A DNA stretch of 17,737 nt from JAEUJT01 sp044225205 (GCA_044225205.1 JBGAIY010000138.1:1-17737), one strand, 5' to 3'; positions 1 through 8,644 are shown, counted from the first letter of the stretch. The notes: generated by a model from the sequence alone, not told the origin. A program made the numbers and translations.

Positions 1-1776
1 GGCCACCCGCCACCCCGACTGCTGGTGCGCGGCTTGCGCCGTCAGGGCCAGCGCGAGGGCGGCCGTGCCGGTGGCGTCGAGCTTGGCTTGCTTGCCGAAG
101 TACAAGCCGGCCTCGTAGGCCAGCAAGAGCGACAGGTCTTTGGCTTCGGTGTGGGCGTACCGCGCCGAGGCCTCGACCCTGACCGCGCCGTCGGGCAGGC
201 GCGAGAAGCGAAAGGCGTGCTCGTCACCCGCCGGGGGTTGAAAAAAGCCGCCCGCGCGAATCGTGCCCCACTGCAGCTCGGCCAAGGCCGAAGGCGCCAG
301 GGGCTGGTTGTACCGCATGAGCAGCGTCAACGCGCCGACCGCCTGCGTGAACGCGGCCCCGTCGAGCGCGTCGAGGTCGAGCGGTTGCACGACGGGGTTG
401 AACCCGCCGGCCGCGTCGAGGCGCTTCGGGTAGACGACGTTGAAGAGGTGGTCGGGGGGCTCTTTGCCCGCGCCTCCGTCTTTGACGCCGTCGCGGTCTC
501 GGTCGACTTGGGCGCCGACCACCGCGCGGCTGGTCGGGTAAAAGTAGTGACTCTCGGCGGCGGTGCCCTGCTTCCACTTCATTGGGCGAATTTTGCCGAG
601 CACGTTCTTTTCGAGCTGCTCGTACGACGCCTTGGTCGAAAAGCCGTTCAGCACTTCTCGAAACAGGGCTTGGTCTTTCGGGTCGTCAGACGGTTGCCGC
701 GTCGAAATGACGTGCGCATCGGGAAACGCGCGTGCGAGCGACTCGACGCTGATGTCGCCCCCGCATTGCATCAACAGCAAGAGCTTGCCGGCCCCGGTGC
801 CTTTCGACCCCTGGCTGATGGCCGCTTCGACGCGGTGGCCGTACCCGGCGTGCCCCGAATAGGCGATGAGGTCGACCCCAGGCTCGTCGATTTTTTCGAA
901 CAGCGACGGCTGGGTCTCGTTCGAGCGCGGCGCGCGCAGCGTGATTTCAATTTTCGGCGAAGTGGCCGTGGCCTCTTTCGTGTACTGGTAGGTCGCGCTG
1001 TCGACGTGGGTTTCCTTGAGGTCGAGCGAACGCAAGAATTCGCGCTGCGACAGAATCGGCGAGCCGTCGTTGTCAATGTAGTAGGCGATGCGCAACACGC
1101 CGTCGGCCAGCATGGCCTCGTAGGGTGGCCGCGACGGGTACACGGCGTTTTTCGCTTCGGGCACCATCGGCAGCGCGCCACGGTCAGCTCGGGCCACCAG
1201 ACTTTCCCAACTGAAGTCGCGCAGGGGGCGGTGGGGTTCGGCGGCAATGGCTCGCGTCAATTGCCCCAGCAAGGCCCGCTGCAACGCAGGGTCGCCCAGC
1301 TGACCTGCTCGAACCGCGGCGCGCTCGAGCAAGGCCAGCGACGTGGCGCGCAGCTGGCGTTGGTCGAGCAGGTGTTTGTCGTCTTTCGCGTCGAGCAAGC
1401 CCGCCCGGTGCAGCTGCTCGAGGCGGTTGGCGACGTCTTGCAACACGAGCCGGCTGCGCAGCGAGGCGAACGGCTGGTCTTTTTGGAGCGCCGCGCGGTG
1501 GGCCCGCAACACGTCTTGCAGCGTGCCTTGGTCTGAGGCCAACACCAGCCGGCCTTGCGCGTCGACGCCGACCGCCTGCCCGCCGAACAGCCCCAACGAC
1601 ACCGGCTTTTTCGAAGTCGAATGGCCGGCGACCGGCGGCGAAAACGCGTCGACCCGCGGAGGAGGAGACGAAGCGGCCGGCTCAGCGGTGGCCACACCCG
1701 CGGGCGCCGAGGCAACCGGCTCGGGCCGCACGGGGCCAGGTGCCGGTGGGCCGGCCACGTCGACGCGACGAGTCAT
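1..1776 (-). CDS. Clan CD (caspase-like) peptidase-like protein, C-terminus off the window
   Basis: An uninterrupted reading frame runs from ATG at 1776 to the window edge: 592 codons with no stop, so the 3' end is missing. Residues 1-57 are Pro/Ala-rich and look disordered, with no signal peptide. Residues 300-312 read as a hydrophobic strand followed by SGHAGYG (His309). Residues 331-340 read as a second hydrophobic strand followed by MQCGG (Cys338). A hydrophobic block before His-Gly and another before the Cys is the known hallmark of clan CD peptidases (caspases, gingipains, separase). A further strand (HVIST, 355-359) and a 'GFST' segment (378-381) follow as in that fold. Residues 425-433 (DRDRDGVKD) form a DxDxDG calcium-binding-like loop. 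The start is 1 base beyond a TGA (TGAATG), with only a weak GAG upstream. Peptidase activity, substrate and location are inference; a pseudo-enzyme or a different alpha/beta fold is possible. Confidence 0.75.
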   Translation of the reverse strand, partial: MTRRVDVAGPPAPGPVRPEPVASAPAGVATAEPAASSPPPRVDAFSPPVAGHSTSKKPVSLGLFGGQAVGVDAQGRLVLASDQGTLQDVLRAHRAALQKDQPFASLRSRLVLQDVANRLEQLHRAGLLDAKDDKHLLDQRQLRATSLALLERAAVRAGQLGDPALQRALLGQLTRAIAAEPHRPLRDFSWESLVARADRGALPMVPEAKNAVYPSRPPYEAMLADGVLRIAYYIDNDGSPILSQREFLRSLDLKETHVDSATYQYTKEATATSPKIEITLRAPRSNETQPSLFEKIDEPGVDLIAYSGHAGYGHRVEAAISQGSKGTGAGKLLLLMQCGGDISVESLARAFPDAHVISTRQPSDDPKDQALFREVLNGFSTKASYEQLEKNVLGKIRPMKWKQGTAAESHYFYPTSRAVVGAQVDRDRDGVKDGGAGKEPPDHLFNVVYPKRLDAAGGFNPVVQPLDLDALDGAAFTQAVGALTLLMRYNQPLAPSALAELQWGTIRAGGFFQPPAGDEHAFRFSRLPDGAVRVEASARYAHTEAKDLSLLLAYEAGLYFGKQAKLDATGTAALALALTAQAAHQQSGWRVA

Positions 1777-1895
1777 TCAGTTCGACTCGTAGCGCAACTG
1801 GCCGCCAAGCTCCAATCGGCGGGTCTCTTGGGTTCTGAGAATGCCGAACGTCGCGCCCTCACGCGCGTCATGGTGAAAATCAGGGGTCAAACGCT

Positions 1896-1909
1896 TCAGC
1901 CGCGGCTGA
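1896..1909. promoter_or_regulatory. 14-bp perfect palindrome in the gap upstream of the clan CD-like gene
   Basis: TCAGCCGCGGCTGA reads the same on both strands and lies in the 211-bp gap (1777-1987) between the small DAG lipoprotein and the clan CD-like gene. It could be an operator for the downstream minus-strand gene. No convincing -35/-10 pair was seen near it, and palindromes are not rare in GC-rich DNA, so the role is a guess. Confidence 0.15.
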
Positions 1910-1987
1910 TGAATGCGCGAGACGGCGTGGCTCGCGCAGCAAGCCTCGTGAAGCAGCTGAGTCGCGAACAGCGGCCGCGTGCAGACC

Positions 1988-2554
1988 TCACCCCGCGTCG
2001 GCCACCCCAGCGTCGAACACTTCACCGTAGACGCCCGCGTCGACGTCGCCGCAGCTCGTGGCCGCGCCCGCGGAGAACACGTTGACCTCGCCTACGGCGG
2101 GCTCCGCGGCAACCGCTGCCGCACGGTTGACGTACGCGTTGAGAAATTCACCGGCGTCGATGCCCGCGTCGGCGTCGCTCAGCGAATACCCAAGTTCGAA
2201 GTAGTAACGACTCGTGGTCTCGGTCAGCCAGAAGCACAGCTGGCCACTCCAAACGCCGTCGCTCTTGGTCAGGGCAACGCGGTTGCCGCGGGGAAATTCG
2301 GTCGCGTACCCGACCGTTTCGTCGCCCTGCACGGCGATGGCGACTCGAACGGGGCAGCACATGCCACCGTCGTAGAATTCAACCGCGGCGTCGGGCTGGT
2401 TGCTCAAATCAACGACAATGCCGGCGTCGGTGCGAACGGGGCCGACTGGTGACGTGGGCCGCGTAATCAGGTCTGGCTCGTGAGGAGCGCTCTGACACGA
2501 GACCGCGGCACAACACGCCCCGACGAGCACCACCGCTTGCTTCGCCCACGTCAT
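1988..2554 (-). CDS. Small DAG-rich lipoprotein of unknown function
   Basis: 188 aa. The N-terminus has a hydrophobic stretch (residues 5-19) and a lipobox-like AVSC with Cys20, so it is predicted to be a lipoprotein. The -3 position is Ala rather than Leu, which is acceptable but not ideal. Residues about 66-125 look like one beta-sandwich, including the segment GDETVGYATEFPRG and the GVWSGQL turn. The pattern is loosely like an early-set/CBM48-type domain, but this is only an impression. The rest contains several Asp-Ala-Gly motifs (DADAGIDAG, FDAGVADAG), a linker style common in myxobacterial surface proteins. The ATG overlaps the stop of the preceding gene (ATGA), and GGAAGGTG lies 5 bases before it, which fixes this start over the much longer open frame. 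It is the last gene of the tight cassette. Function not recognised. Confidence 0.8.
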   Translation of the reverse strand: MTWAKQAVVLVGACCAAVSCQSAPHEPDLITRPTSPVGPVRTDAGIVVDLSNQPDAAVEFYDGGMCCPVRVAIAVQGDETVGYATEFPRGNRVALTKSDGVWSGQLCFWLTETTSRYYFELGYSLSDADAGIDAGEFLNAYVNRAAAVAAEPAVGEVNVFSAGAATSCGDVDAGVYGEVFDAGVADAG

Positions 2555-3741
2555 CGAATCACCTTCCACATTTCGGCGGGGGTCAAAATCTCTGAGAACT
2601 CGTTCAGATAGCCAGTGTTCTTCTGGTGCTCGAACTTCGCTTGCGCCACGAGCGCCTCGCGCACCCACGGCTGGTTTTTGACGCTGCTCGCGCCCAGCAG
2701 GCGCACCACCGTGCGACGGTCGACCCCTGAAGTGAACTTCGGCATGTCTTGAATCGCCTGTCGCGTCAGCGCCGCGCTCGCTTGGGTGTGGAGGTCGAAG
2801 TGCTGCAACTGAACGATTTGGTAAATCTTCGCTTTGACGAACGGGTGCTTCTCGGTTGCGAGCCAGCCCAGCACGAGTTCTTCGCTGTGCACCGGGTTGA
2901 GCCGACGAAACGCGTACGCGGCCTCCATTCGCACGTAGGGGTCGGCCGACCGGGTGACCGGCAGCGCCAACGGCAAGAGTGACGCGTCGGCCATGTTGCC
3001 AATGGCCTTCATCGCGATTCGCTCGTCGCCGTGGTCGCCCGTCGCGAGGAGCGCCCGCACCGCGTTTTCGCTGACGGCGTGAATGGCGGCGTCCTTGCGC
3101 TTGATGCCGGCCTGCATTGACAGCGCCAACATGGCTTCGCCTTTCAGAAACTTCTCGTGGTGCGTCGTGGCCTGCACCTGCGCCATCTTCGCCAACTTTT
3201 CTGAGAGCGCAGGGCCCGTGTCTTCGCGGTCGACCAGCGCGAACATGGCGCGGGTGCGGTCCATCGGGGTGTCTGCTTCGTCGCCGACAATCATGAGCAG
3301 CAGGTCGCGGGCCTCGGGCACGCGCGCTTTGCCCACCGCGATGTAGAACGGCACGATGGCGTTCGAAGGCATCGTCCCGGTGTGCAACGCCTCGTAGGCG
3401 ACTTTCAGCGCGGTCGGCTGCACTTCGAAATACGCCGACAGGTCGGGCCACTTTTCTTGCAGGCCCACCTGGTTGCACTGCGCGTAAAACGCAGCAAGCG
3501 CCTCGCCCACCGAAAGCTTCTCAACGCGCTTGCGGCGAGTGAGGTCAAATCGCGTCACCGGCCGCGGCTGCCATTCGAAGGCCTCGTGCGCTTGACCGGT
3601 GGGCACCACGTCGTCAATCGTCAACCGAGGGCCCGGCGGTTGGGCGCCGGGAACACCGCCGCCCGGAACACCGACTTGAACGTCTTGCGCAAACACCGGC
3701 AAGGCCGCGAAGACTGCAGCCGTCAGAATGAGCTTTTTCAT
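2551..3741 (-). CDS. Secreted HEAT-repeat-type helical protein, vitellogenin-N-like
   Basis: 396 aa. A classic Sec signal peptide (MKKLILTAAVFAALPVFAQ, cleavage after residue 18 or 19) is followed by a short Gly/Pro-rich linker (22-40) and then an almost entirely helical protein. Residues about 140-345 show paired amphipathic helices of the HEAT/armadillo kind, including AIGNMADASLLPLALPV and YVRMEAAYAFRRLNP. The combination 'K-A-x-G-N ... R-x-x-A-A-x-A-x-R-R-L' resembles the helical lipid-transport domain of vitellogenin/apoB-type proteins; the resemblance is from memory and unverified. Start codon 3741 overlaps the upstream stop (ATGA) and has GGGAG 7 bases before it. Translational coupling suggests it works with the large lectin-like lipoprotein just upstream and the small lipoprotein downstream, probably in the periplasm or at the outer membrane. 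Ligand unknown; it may simply be a protein-binding scaffold. Confidence 0.85.
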   Translation of the reverse strand: MKKLILTAAVFAALPVFAQDVQVGVPGGGVPGAQPPGPRLTIDDVVPTGQAHEAFEWQPRPVTRFDLTRRKRVEKLSVGEALAAFYAQCNQVGLQEKWPDLSAYFEVQPTALKVAYEALHTGTMPSNAIVPFYIAVGKARVPEARDLLLMIVGDEADTPMDRTRAMFALVDREDTGPALSEKLAKMAQVQATTHHEKFLKGEAMLALSMQAGIKRKDAAIHAVSENAVRALLATGDHGDERIAMKAIGNMADASLLPLALPVTRSADPYVRMEAAYAFRRLNPVHSEELVLGWLATEKHPFVKAKIYQIVQLQHFDLHTQASAALTRQAIQDMPKFTSGVDRRTVVRLLGASSVKNQPWVREALVAQAKFEHQKNTGYLNEFSEILTPAEMWKVIR

Positions 3742-6700
3742 TGGGGCTCTCCCGTCAACGGAATCTCTTTCTCGATCGGGTCACCCGTGGGGATCTTGAA
3801 GCCCGTGAACTCGACGATGTTGTATTTGATCTCAAAGTCAAAGATGCCAACCTCGAAGACGATCTTCGCGTCGACGCTGCCGTTCAGCGCCGTCAACCCA
3901 AACTCCAGACCGAGCTTGATGTTGCTGCGGCTGATGTACGCACCGCTCGAAGTGTCTCCGACGCCGACGTGGGTGTAGGTAATCGAGGGCTCGAGCGTCG
4001 CTTCGATGAAGCTCAACGAGGCCTCAACACAAATGCCCATTTCGTCACTCGGCGTGCAGAACGCCAACTTCATGCCCGCGGCAGCCGCGAGCACAATCTT
4101 GAACTCCGCTTCGTTCTTCACGGCGTAGTTCGAGTCGGCCGTCTTGCAGACGTACGGCAGCGCGGTCGTCATTTCCGGAGTGTTCACCAGGCCCGTCGAA
4201 CTGAGGCTCACGCCCCGTTCCTTGGGCAGCTCGAGCGCGGCGCCCCGCAAGGTGAGGTCAGGCGTGCCCGGCTGAATCTCGGTGAGGTCGGCGGTGAAGT
4301 TGCCATTGGCGGTGCGCGTCGCGAAGTCTTCGTCATTCGACAGCCAACGCAGGTGCGTCTTGTGCTGGCTGGTGCACTGGCTGCCCCACACGAGCTGCGC
4401 GGCCGCGGTCGGGGTCTTCGCGAGGTCTTGGCAGCCCTTCATGTACTCGTTCGCGACCTGAGCACCAATCCAATAGTCTTGGTCGGCGGCGAGCAGTGAC
4501 CTGAGCTTCGTCGACTCGGCGGCGTTTCGGAGGTCGGCCAGCCGCCCGCCTCCGTTGGCCAGACACGCGGCCCGCGCTTGCCGAAACGGGAGCGGAGTCG
4601 TGGCGACGGTGTAGCGGGCGGCGCAATTGCTGGTGCCGTCGCTGCACTTCAGAATCGTCTCGCGCTCTTGGGTGAACTTGAGTTCGGCGCCCACGCCGAC
4701 GCCGGCCGAAATTTCGAAGATGATCTGCCCCTGCACCGGGCCGTACCGAAGTGGAATTTTGATGGACAGCGCCAACCCCAGCCCGTGCACCCCGACCGAA
4801 AAACTCTTTTCTTCGGCTTCGATGCTGTTGCCCGTGTTGGCCGCGTTGATGGCGTCTTTGATGCGGTCAAACGCCGGCGACACCGCAACGGTCACGTTCG
4901 CTTTGTTCGACATGAACGTGAACGGCTTGTCTTCTTCTTCTTCGAACACCTGAAGGCCCATCAACTCGGCTTCTTTGTCGACGACCACGTTGGCGCCCTT
5001 GTCGGTGTTCGCCACCTCGGTGCGCAGCACCGTCGCCGCAGTCGAGCCACCCAGGTTGCTGATGGTTCGCGAGTTGCACTGTTCGCCATTCTTACCGTCG
5101 ACCATGGCTTTGACACAGCGGCGATCGTTGTCTTGGTCGTAGGTCTGAGAAACGCGGGCGTCTCCGGCCGCCTGCGGGTCGGAGTCGGAGAATTGATCAG
5201 CCTCGTCTGCGGGCACCGCGGTGACGCTGGGGTCAAGCTTCACGACGATGGGCATGGCCCCGGTGGCGCATACGAAATCGTCGAGTACCTCGAGCCGTTC
5301 TTGGCCAATCTCTCCGGGTTCGACGGTCAACTTGAAGCCCGCGCTGGCGATGTACGCGGCGAGTTGGGCCTTGCCGTTGTACTTGGCCAGCGGCGTTTCC
5401 TGACCGTTCACGATCTTCACCAGCGAAATGCAGGAGCGCAGCAAGTAGGGCGTGCCCGTTTCCGAGGCGAAGTAGGGGCCGCTCTTGTCCATGAAGCGGT
5501 CTTTCACGTCTTTGGTGATTTCAAAGCGCATGGCCTGGGTCTCGCCCGCCGGCGTGCTGGTGAGCAGCGGCGAAGGGCCCAGAGGCAGCGCGTCGGTGAA
5601 GCGCGGCGTGTTGTCGGCATTCACCGGCACCAGCGACAAGTCCATTTTCGCGCGAATCTCACCGGTGAGGCCCTGGTTCTTCCAAAAGTCGTGATCATCA
5701 CCCGACATGAACCAGTCGGCGTCGGCGCGAAAGAATTGGCGCTGCGTGGAGGCCGACTTGAACTTGAACTCGATCTTCTTGGGTCTGATGTCGGAAACAC
5801 CGAGCGTGGTCTTGGTCGCCCCACGAATGTGAATGCCTCCGCCGCTGACCCGTTGCCCTTCAGCCGTCTCGGGCGCCGAGCCGGTTGCGTCCCACCGAGA
5901 GAACGAGAAGTTGAGCGGCACCGAACGCTGCCCGAAGTACGCCACGCGGTCGTGCGTCTCGAGGGTCGAGTTGTAGAACATGTCGATGGGGTTCGGGTTG
6001 CAGGCCGTTTTGGCCTCGTCGGTCTTCTGCGACACCAACGTGACTCGGCCTTCGACGTCGTACGCGGCGCGCAGTGAACTGCGAATCAGTCGGTACCCGT
6101 TGATGAAATCGAGAGGGGTCTTGCCGTTCTTCTTGGCCAGCACTTTCACGTTCTCTGACCAAATCGGGCCACCTTCTTCGCAGTCTCTCGGCACCACCAC
6201 GCCATCTTCGAAGGGCACTCTGTACGCATCGGTGCGGCCGTCGATTTGAATGGGGGTCGTGTTGCTGAGCTCGAACTCGTGCAGCACGCACCGCACGGCC
6301 GTGTCGGTCACCGCATACACCGTCGCGCCCGAAGGCTGTTTCTGCGGCAAGCCGTATTCGTCGACGACGTACAAGGTCACCGTGCCTTTGCGCGTCTTCT
6401 GTTCGATCGGCACGTTGGCCGTGTCGGCGAAATAGTAGTTGCCCTTCATCTTGTAGAACGCACCGGCGAACAAAAGGCGGTAGCGGCCCGCCGTTTCGTT
6501 GCTCAGGGCCTGAAAGTACGGCCCAGACTGGGTGTCATTGGGGCCGGCCGAGAACGGCCAGATGCCGCGGTAGTCGAAGTCGGCGACGCTCGCGCCTCCG
6601 GCGTTCTTCTTGAAGCCGATCGCCGGGTACGGCGACGTCATCTCCGAAATCGAGACGCTGTTGGCGACGTACTCGTCGTCCCACGGGTAGTCGGGGTAGT

Positions 6701-7289
6701 GGTCGACAACGTAGTTGGCCAACTCGACCGGGCGCTCCGGGGCCTCGACGCAGTTCAGGTCTTTGTCACGGCGCTGGGTGATGCTGCACTTCTCGGGCAC
6801 GCACGCCACCTTGTCTTGTGGCACGACCGAGCCGACGTCGGGTGTCGGCTGGGTGCACGACAGGCTGCCGACGCAGTCATACGTTCCGTCGCAGATGCGA
6901 CGCTGCACGTCGGTGGGGGTCGCCGAGCACGTGTATTCCCACTGCAGCGCACCGGGGCAGTCTTGGCGGTTGATGACGCAGCTTTCACGCCCGTCGCAGA
7001 ATTCGCCGAGAACCGCCTTCCAGTCGAAGCCGGCGTTGCAGGTGGCCTTGGTGATGGTGATCACGTTCGGGTGACGCGTCACCTTTGGGTATTTGTCGTC
7101 GGGCGCCAGGCTGCTGATGCCCTCGGTCGTCATCGGGCTCGTGAACTTCGAGAAGTTGAACGGCACCTGGCCGGCCGGGCACTTCACCGGGTCGAGCGCC
7201 GACTTCTTCAGGCTGTTGTTGGGTGAAGTGCTGCAGGCCGCCAGCGTCAACGCCAACACCGCTTTGCACCACATGTTGAAGGTCTTCAT
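3738..7289 (-). CDS. Large lectin-like surface lipoprotein with a C-type lectin-like domain
   Basis: 1183 aa from ATG 7289, chosen because it has GAGGTG 6 bases upstream, overlaps the preceding stop (ATGA) and begins with a lipoprotein signal (LAAC, Cys19). The frame stays open 22 codons further upstream, but that part is Arg-rich and unconvincing. Residues 74-122 carry Cys84, 98, 104, 111 and 121 with CDGRESCV and a final YTC, resembling the SUEL (galactose/rhamnose-binding lectin) domain. Residues 881-1049 match a C-type-lectin-like domain: helix with AACLANGGGRLADL (Cys909), DYWIGAQ (938-944), LRWLSND, and a final LPYVC (Cys1048). No canonical EPN or QPD calcium/sugar motif is evident. Gly-rich amphipathic beta strands flank this domain (829-872 and 1061-1151). 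Predicted to be outer-membrane anchored and to bind glycans or proteins; the ligand is unknown. Confidence 0.87.
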   Translation of the reverse strand: MKTFNMWCKAVLALTLAACSTSPNNSLKKSALDPVKCPAGQVPFNFSKFTSPMTTEGISSLAPDDKYPKVTRHPNVITITKATCNAGFDWKAVLGEFCDGRESCVINRQDCPGALQWEYTCSATPTDVQRRICDGTYDCVGSLSCTQPTPDVGSVVPQDKVACVPEKCSITQRRDKDLNCVEAPERPVELANYVVDHYPDYPWDDEYVANSVSISEMTSPYPAIGFKKNAGGASVADFDYRGIWPFSAGPNDTQSGPYFQALSNETAGRYRLLFAGAFYKMKGNYYFADTANVPIEQKTRKGTVTLYVVDEYGLPQKQPSGATVYAVTDTAVRCVLHEFELSNTTPIQIDGRTDAYRVPFEDGVVVPRDCEEGGPIWSENVKVLAKKNGKTPLDFINGYRLIRSSLRAAYDVEGRVTLVSQKTDEAKTACNPNPIDMFYNSTLETHDRVAYFGQRSVPLNFSFSRWDATGSAPETAEGQRVSGGGIHIRGATKTTLGVSDIRPKKIEFKFKSASTQRQFFRADADWFMSGDDHDFWKNQGLTGEIRAKMDLSLVPVNADNTPRFTDALPLGPSPLLTSTPAGETQAMRFEITKDVKDRFMDKSGPYFASETGTPYLLRSCISLVKIVNGQETPLAKYNGKAQLAAYIASAGFKLTVEPGEIGQERLEVLDDFVCATGAMPIVVKLDPSVTAVPADEADQFSDSDPQAAGDARVSQTYDQDNDRRCVKAMVDGKNGEQCNSRTISNLGGSTAATVLRTEVANTDKGANVVVDKEAELMGLQVFEEEEDKPFTFMSNKANVTVAVSPAFDRIKDAINAANTGNSIEAEEKSFSVGVHGLGLALSIKIPLRYGPVQGQIIFEISAGVGVGAELKFTQERETILKCSDGTSNCAARYTVATTPLPFRQARAACLANGGGRLADLRNAAESTKLRSLLAADQDYWIGAQVANEYMKGCQDLAKTPTAAAQLVWGSQCTSQHKTHLRWLSNDEDFATRTANGNFTADLTEIQPGTPDLTLRGAALELPKERGVSLSSTGLVNTPEMTTALPYVCKTADSNYAVKNEAEFKIVLAAAAGMKLAFCTPSDEMGICVEASLSFIEATLEPSITYTHVGVGDTSSGAYISRSNIKLGLEFGLTALNGSVDAKIVFEVGIFDFEIKYNIVEFTGFKIPTGDPIEKEIPLTGEPQ

Positions 7290-8644
7290 TGTGCGCACCT
7301 CACGACCACGCAACCGTCGCCTCCTGAATTGCCCTGCCCTGTCGCCGACGGGCACAGGCCGTAGTCGGCGGTTGCGGTGCCCGCGGGCGTCGAATCGCTG
7401 CCCGTGCCAGCCGTGATGCCAGAAGGCAGCGCACCGAAGGCTCCAGGGTGCCCTGCGCTCCCGGCACCGCCCATGCCAGTGCCCTGTATGCCGCCTGGGT
7501 CGCCGGCACCGCCGCCTCCGAAGCCCGAAGCCATGGTCGCGCTTTCGCCGGCTCGACCCGAGGCACCGCCGCCGCTCGAGTCGCCGCCTGCGGCCGCCAC
7601 GCCCGTCGCTGCCGCGCCACCACCCGCGGGAATCGCGAACGTGCGCGTGGCGCTGCCCGTCTGTTGCACCGACGTGAGCCCGCCGCCACCACCGCTGTTG
7701 GCGCCGTCTTGGTCACCACCGTTGGCCGCCGTACCGGCGTACGAGCCCACCCCGTTGCCGGCCGAGGCACCGGTCGAAGGGGCCCCGGTCGCGCCGACCC
7801 ACACCGTAATGACGTCGCCGGGCGTCGCGCTCAGCAGGCCCGAAGCATAGCCGCCACCGCCTCCGGGCAATTGAATCGGCGGGAAGCCCATCGACGAGTA
7901 GAGCCCACCCGCGGCGCCCCACGCGGAGACGTGAACCTTCGTGCACCCCGCCGGCACGGTGTAGCTGCCAGACGAAGCGACACCGTCAGTCGTTGGAGTG
8001 CTGATGACCGCCTTGGTGCCGATGCACACGCCAGCGCCGGCGCAATTGCCGGGTTCCGATGCGCAGTAGCAGTTGGCGCCAGAACCACAGTCAGAGTCTG
8101 CGCTGCAGCCACCACCACCGCCCGCGTCGGTGCCACCGCCCGCGTCGGTGCCACCACCTGCGTCGATGCCACCACCCGCGTCGATGCCACCACCCGCGTC
8201 GATGCCACCGCCCGCGTCGATGCCGCCGCCCGCGTCGATGCCACCGCCCGCGTCGATGCCGCCACCCGCGTCGACGCCGCCACCCGCGTCGATGCCGCCA
8301 CCCGCGTCGGTGCCGCCACCCGCGTCGACGCCGCCACCTGCGTCAGGCACGCCAGCATCGGGGTACTGAAGCGTGCAGGTGCAGAAGACGCGCGGCGCTT
8401 TGGTTGGGCTTGAAACGCCCAACGTACCCTGCAGCGGCGCGTCGGGCAGACACGACATGGTGTACTTCACGTCAGAGGCGGGGTCGTACCGCCAGCCGTT
8501 GTCGAGTTTGCAGAAGCCACTGGTGTCGGGGCCAATGGTGATGTTGTACGAGGGAGGCGTGCCCGAGCTGCGAGACGAGCTGACGTTTTGGGTGAGCGAG
8601 CCCTGGCTGGTGCCGTTGGCTTCGTAGAAGTCGACCCGACCGAA
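7286..8644 (-). CDS. 3' part of the frameshifted large lipoprotein: DAGGG linker and Gly-rich domain
   Basis: This frame continues the protein begun at 10796 after an apparent one-base shift near 8645. The genuine part begins around FGRVDFYEANG. The open frame extends upstream to 8791, but those codons give Arg/Ser/Ala-rich nonsense and are the shadow of the other frame. Order: a beta-rich segment with paired Cys, a linker of 13 DAGGG units, a short Cys cluster (CSADSDC...CYC...C), then about 230 residues starting SGSYTVPAGCTKVHVSAWGA. That start followed by extreme Gly richness matches the Gly-rich domain seen in many secreted bacterial proteins (Gly_rich_2 type). The protein ends in VVVRCAQ. 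The stop overlaps the next gene's start (ATGA). It is likely the exposed C-terminal half of a lipoprotein. If the shift is real, this half would not be made. Confidence 0.75.
   Translation of the reverse strand, partial: FGRVDFYEANGTSQGSLTQNVSSSRSSGTPPSYNITIGPDTSGFCKLDNGWRYDPASDVKYTMSCLPDAPLQGTLGVSSPTKAPRVFCTCTLQYPDAGVPDAGGGVDAGGGTDAGGGIDAGGGVDAGGGIDAGGGIDAGGGIDAGGGIDAGGGIDAGGGIDAGGGTDAGGGTDAGGGGGCSADSDCGSGANCYCASEPGNCAGAGVCIGTKAVISTPTTDGVASSGSYTVPAGCTKVHVSAWGAAGGLYSSMGFPPIQLPGGGGGYASGLLSATPGDVITVWVGATGAPSTGASAGNGVGSYAGTAANGGDQDGANSGGGGGLTSVQQTGSATRTFAIPAGGGAAATGVAAAGGDSSGGGASGRAGESATMASGFGGGGAGDPGGIQGTGMGGAGSAGHPGAFGALPSGITAGTGSDSTPAGTATADYGLCPSATGQGNSGGDGCVVVRCAQ
8112..8345. repeat. 18-bp tandem repeat, about 13 units, encoding DAGGG-x
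   Basis: On the minus strand it reads as 13 successive DAGGG units separated by single residues V, T or I, with six consecutive IDAGGG copies in the middle. Units differ by scattered third-base changes (gccaccacc versus gccgccgcc), so it is an imperfect coding minisatellite. It forms a flexible linker between the N-terminal and Gly-rich halves of the large lipoprotein. The repeat could change copy number without breaking frame because the unit is a multiple of three. Confidence 0.9.

Noticed and set aside
25..1536. Long plus-strand ORF (503 aa) opposite the clan CD-like gene
   Set aside because: Its protein is Arg/Val/Gly-rich with no recognisable domain; the minus-strand frame from 1776 has better codon bias and clear motifs. 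It is a GC-driven shadow.
1777..2025. 82-aa minus-strand ORF whose TGA abuts the ATG of the clan CD-like gene (TGAATG)
   Set aside because: It overlaps the end of the small lipoprotein by 38 bases, has no SD, more A/T-ending codons than its neighbours, and no recognisable feature. The neat junction alone is not enough.
2555..3478. Upstream extension of the small lipoprotein frame (total 496 aa)
   Set aside because: The extension lies entirely over the HEAT protein in another frame and reads as Arg/Gly-rich peptide. The lipobox and SD at 2554 mark the real start.
8112..8345. Tandem array considered as a CRISPR
   Set aside because: Units are contiguous 18-bp coding repeats with no unique spacers of CRISPR length.
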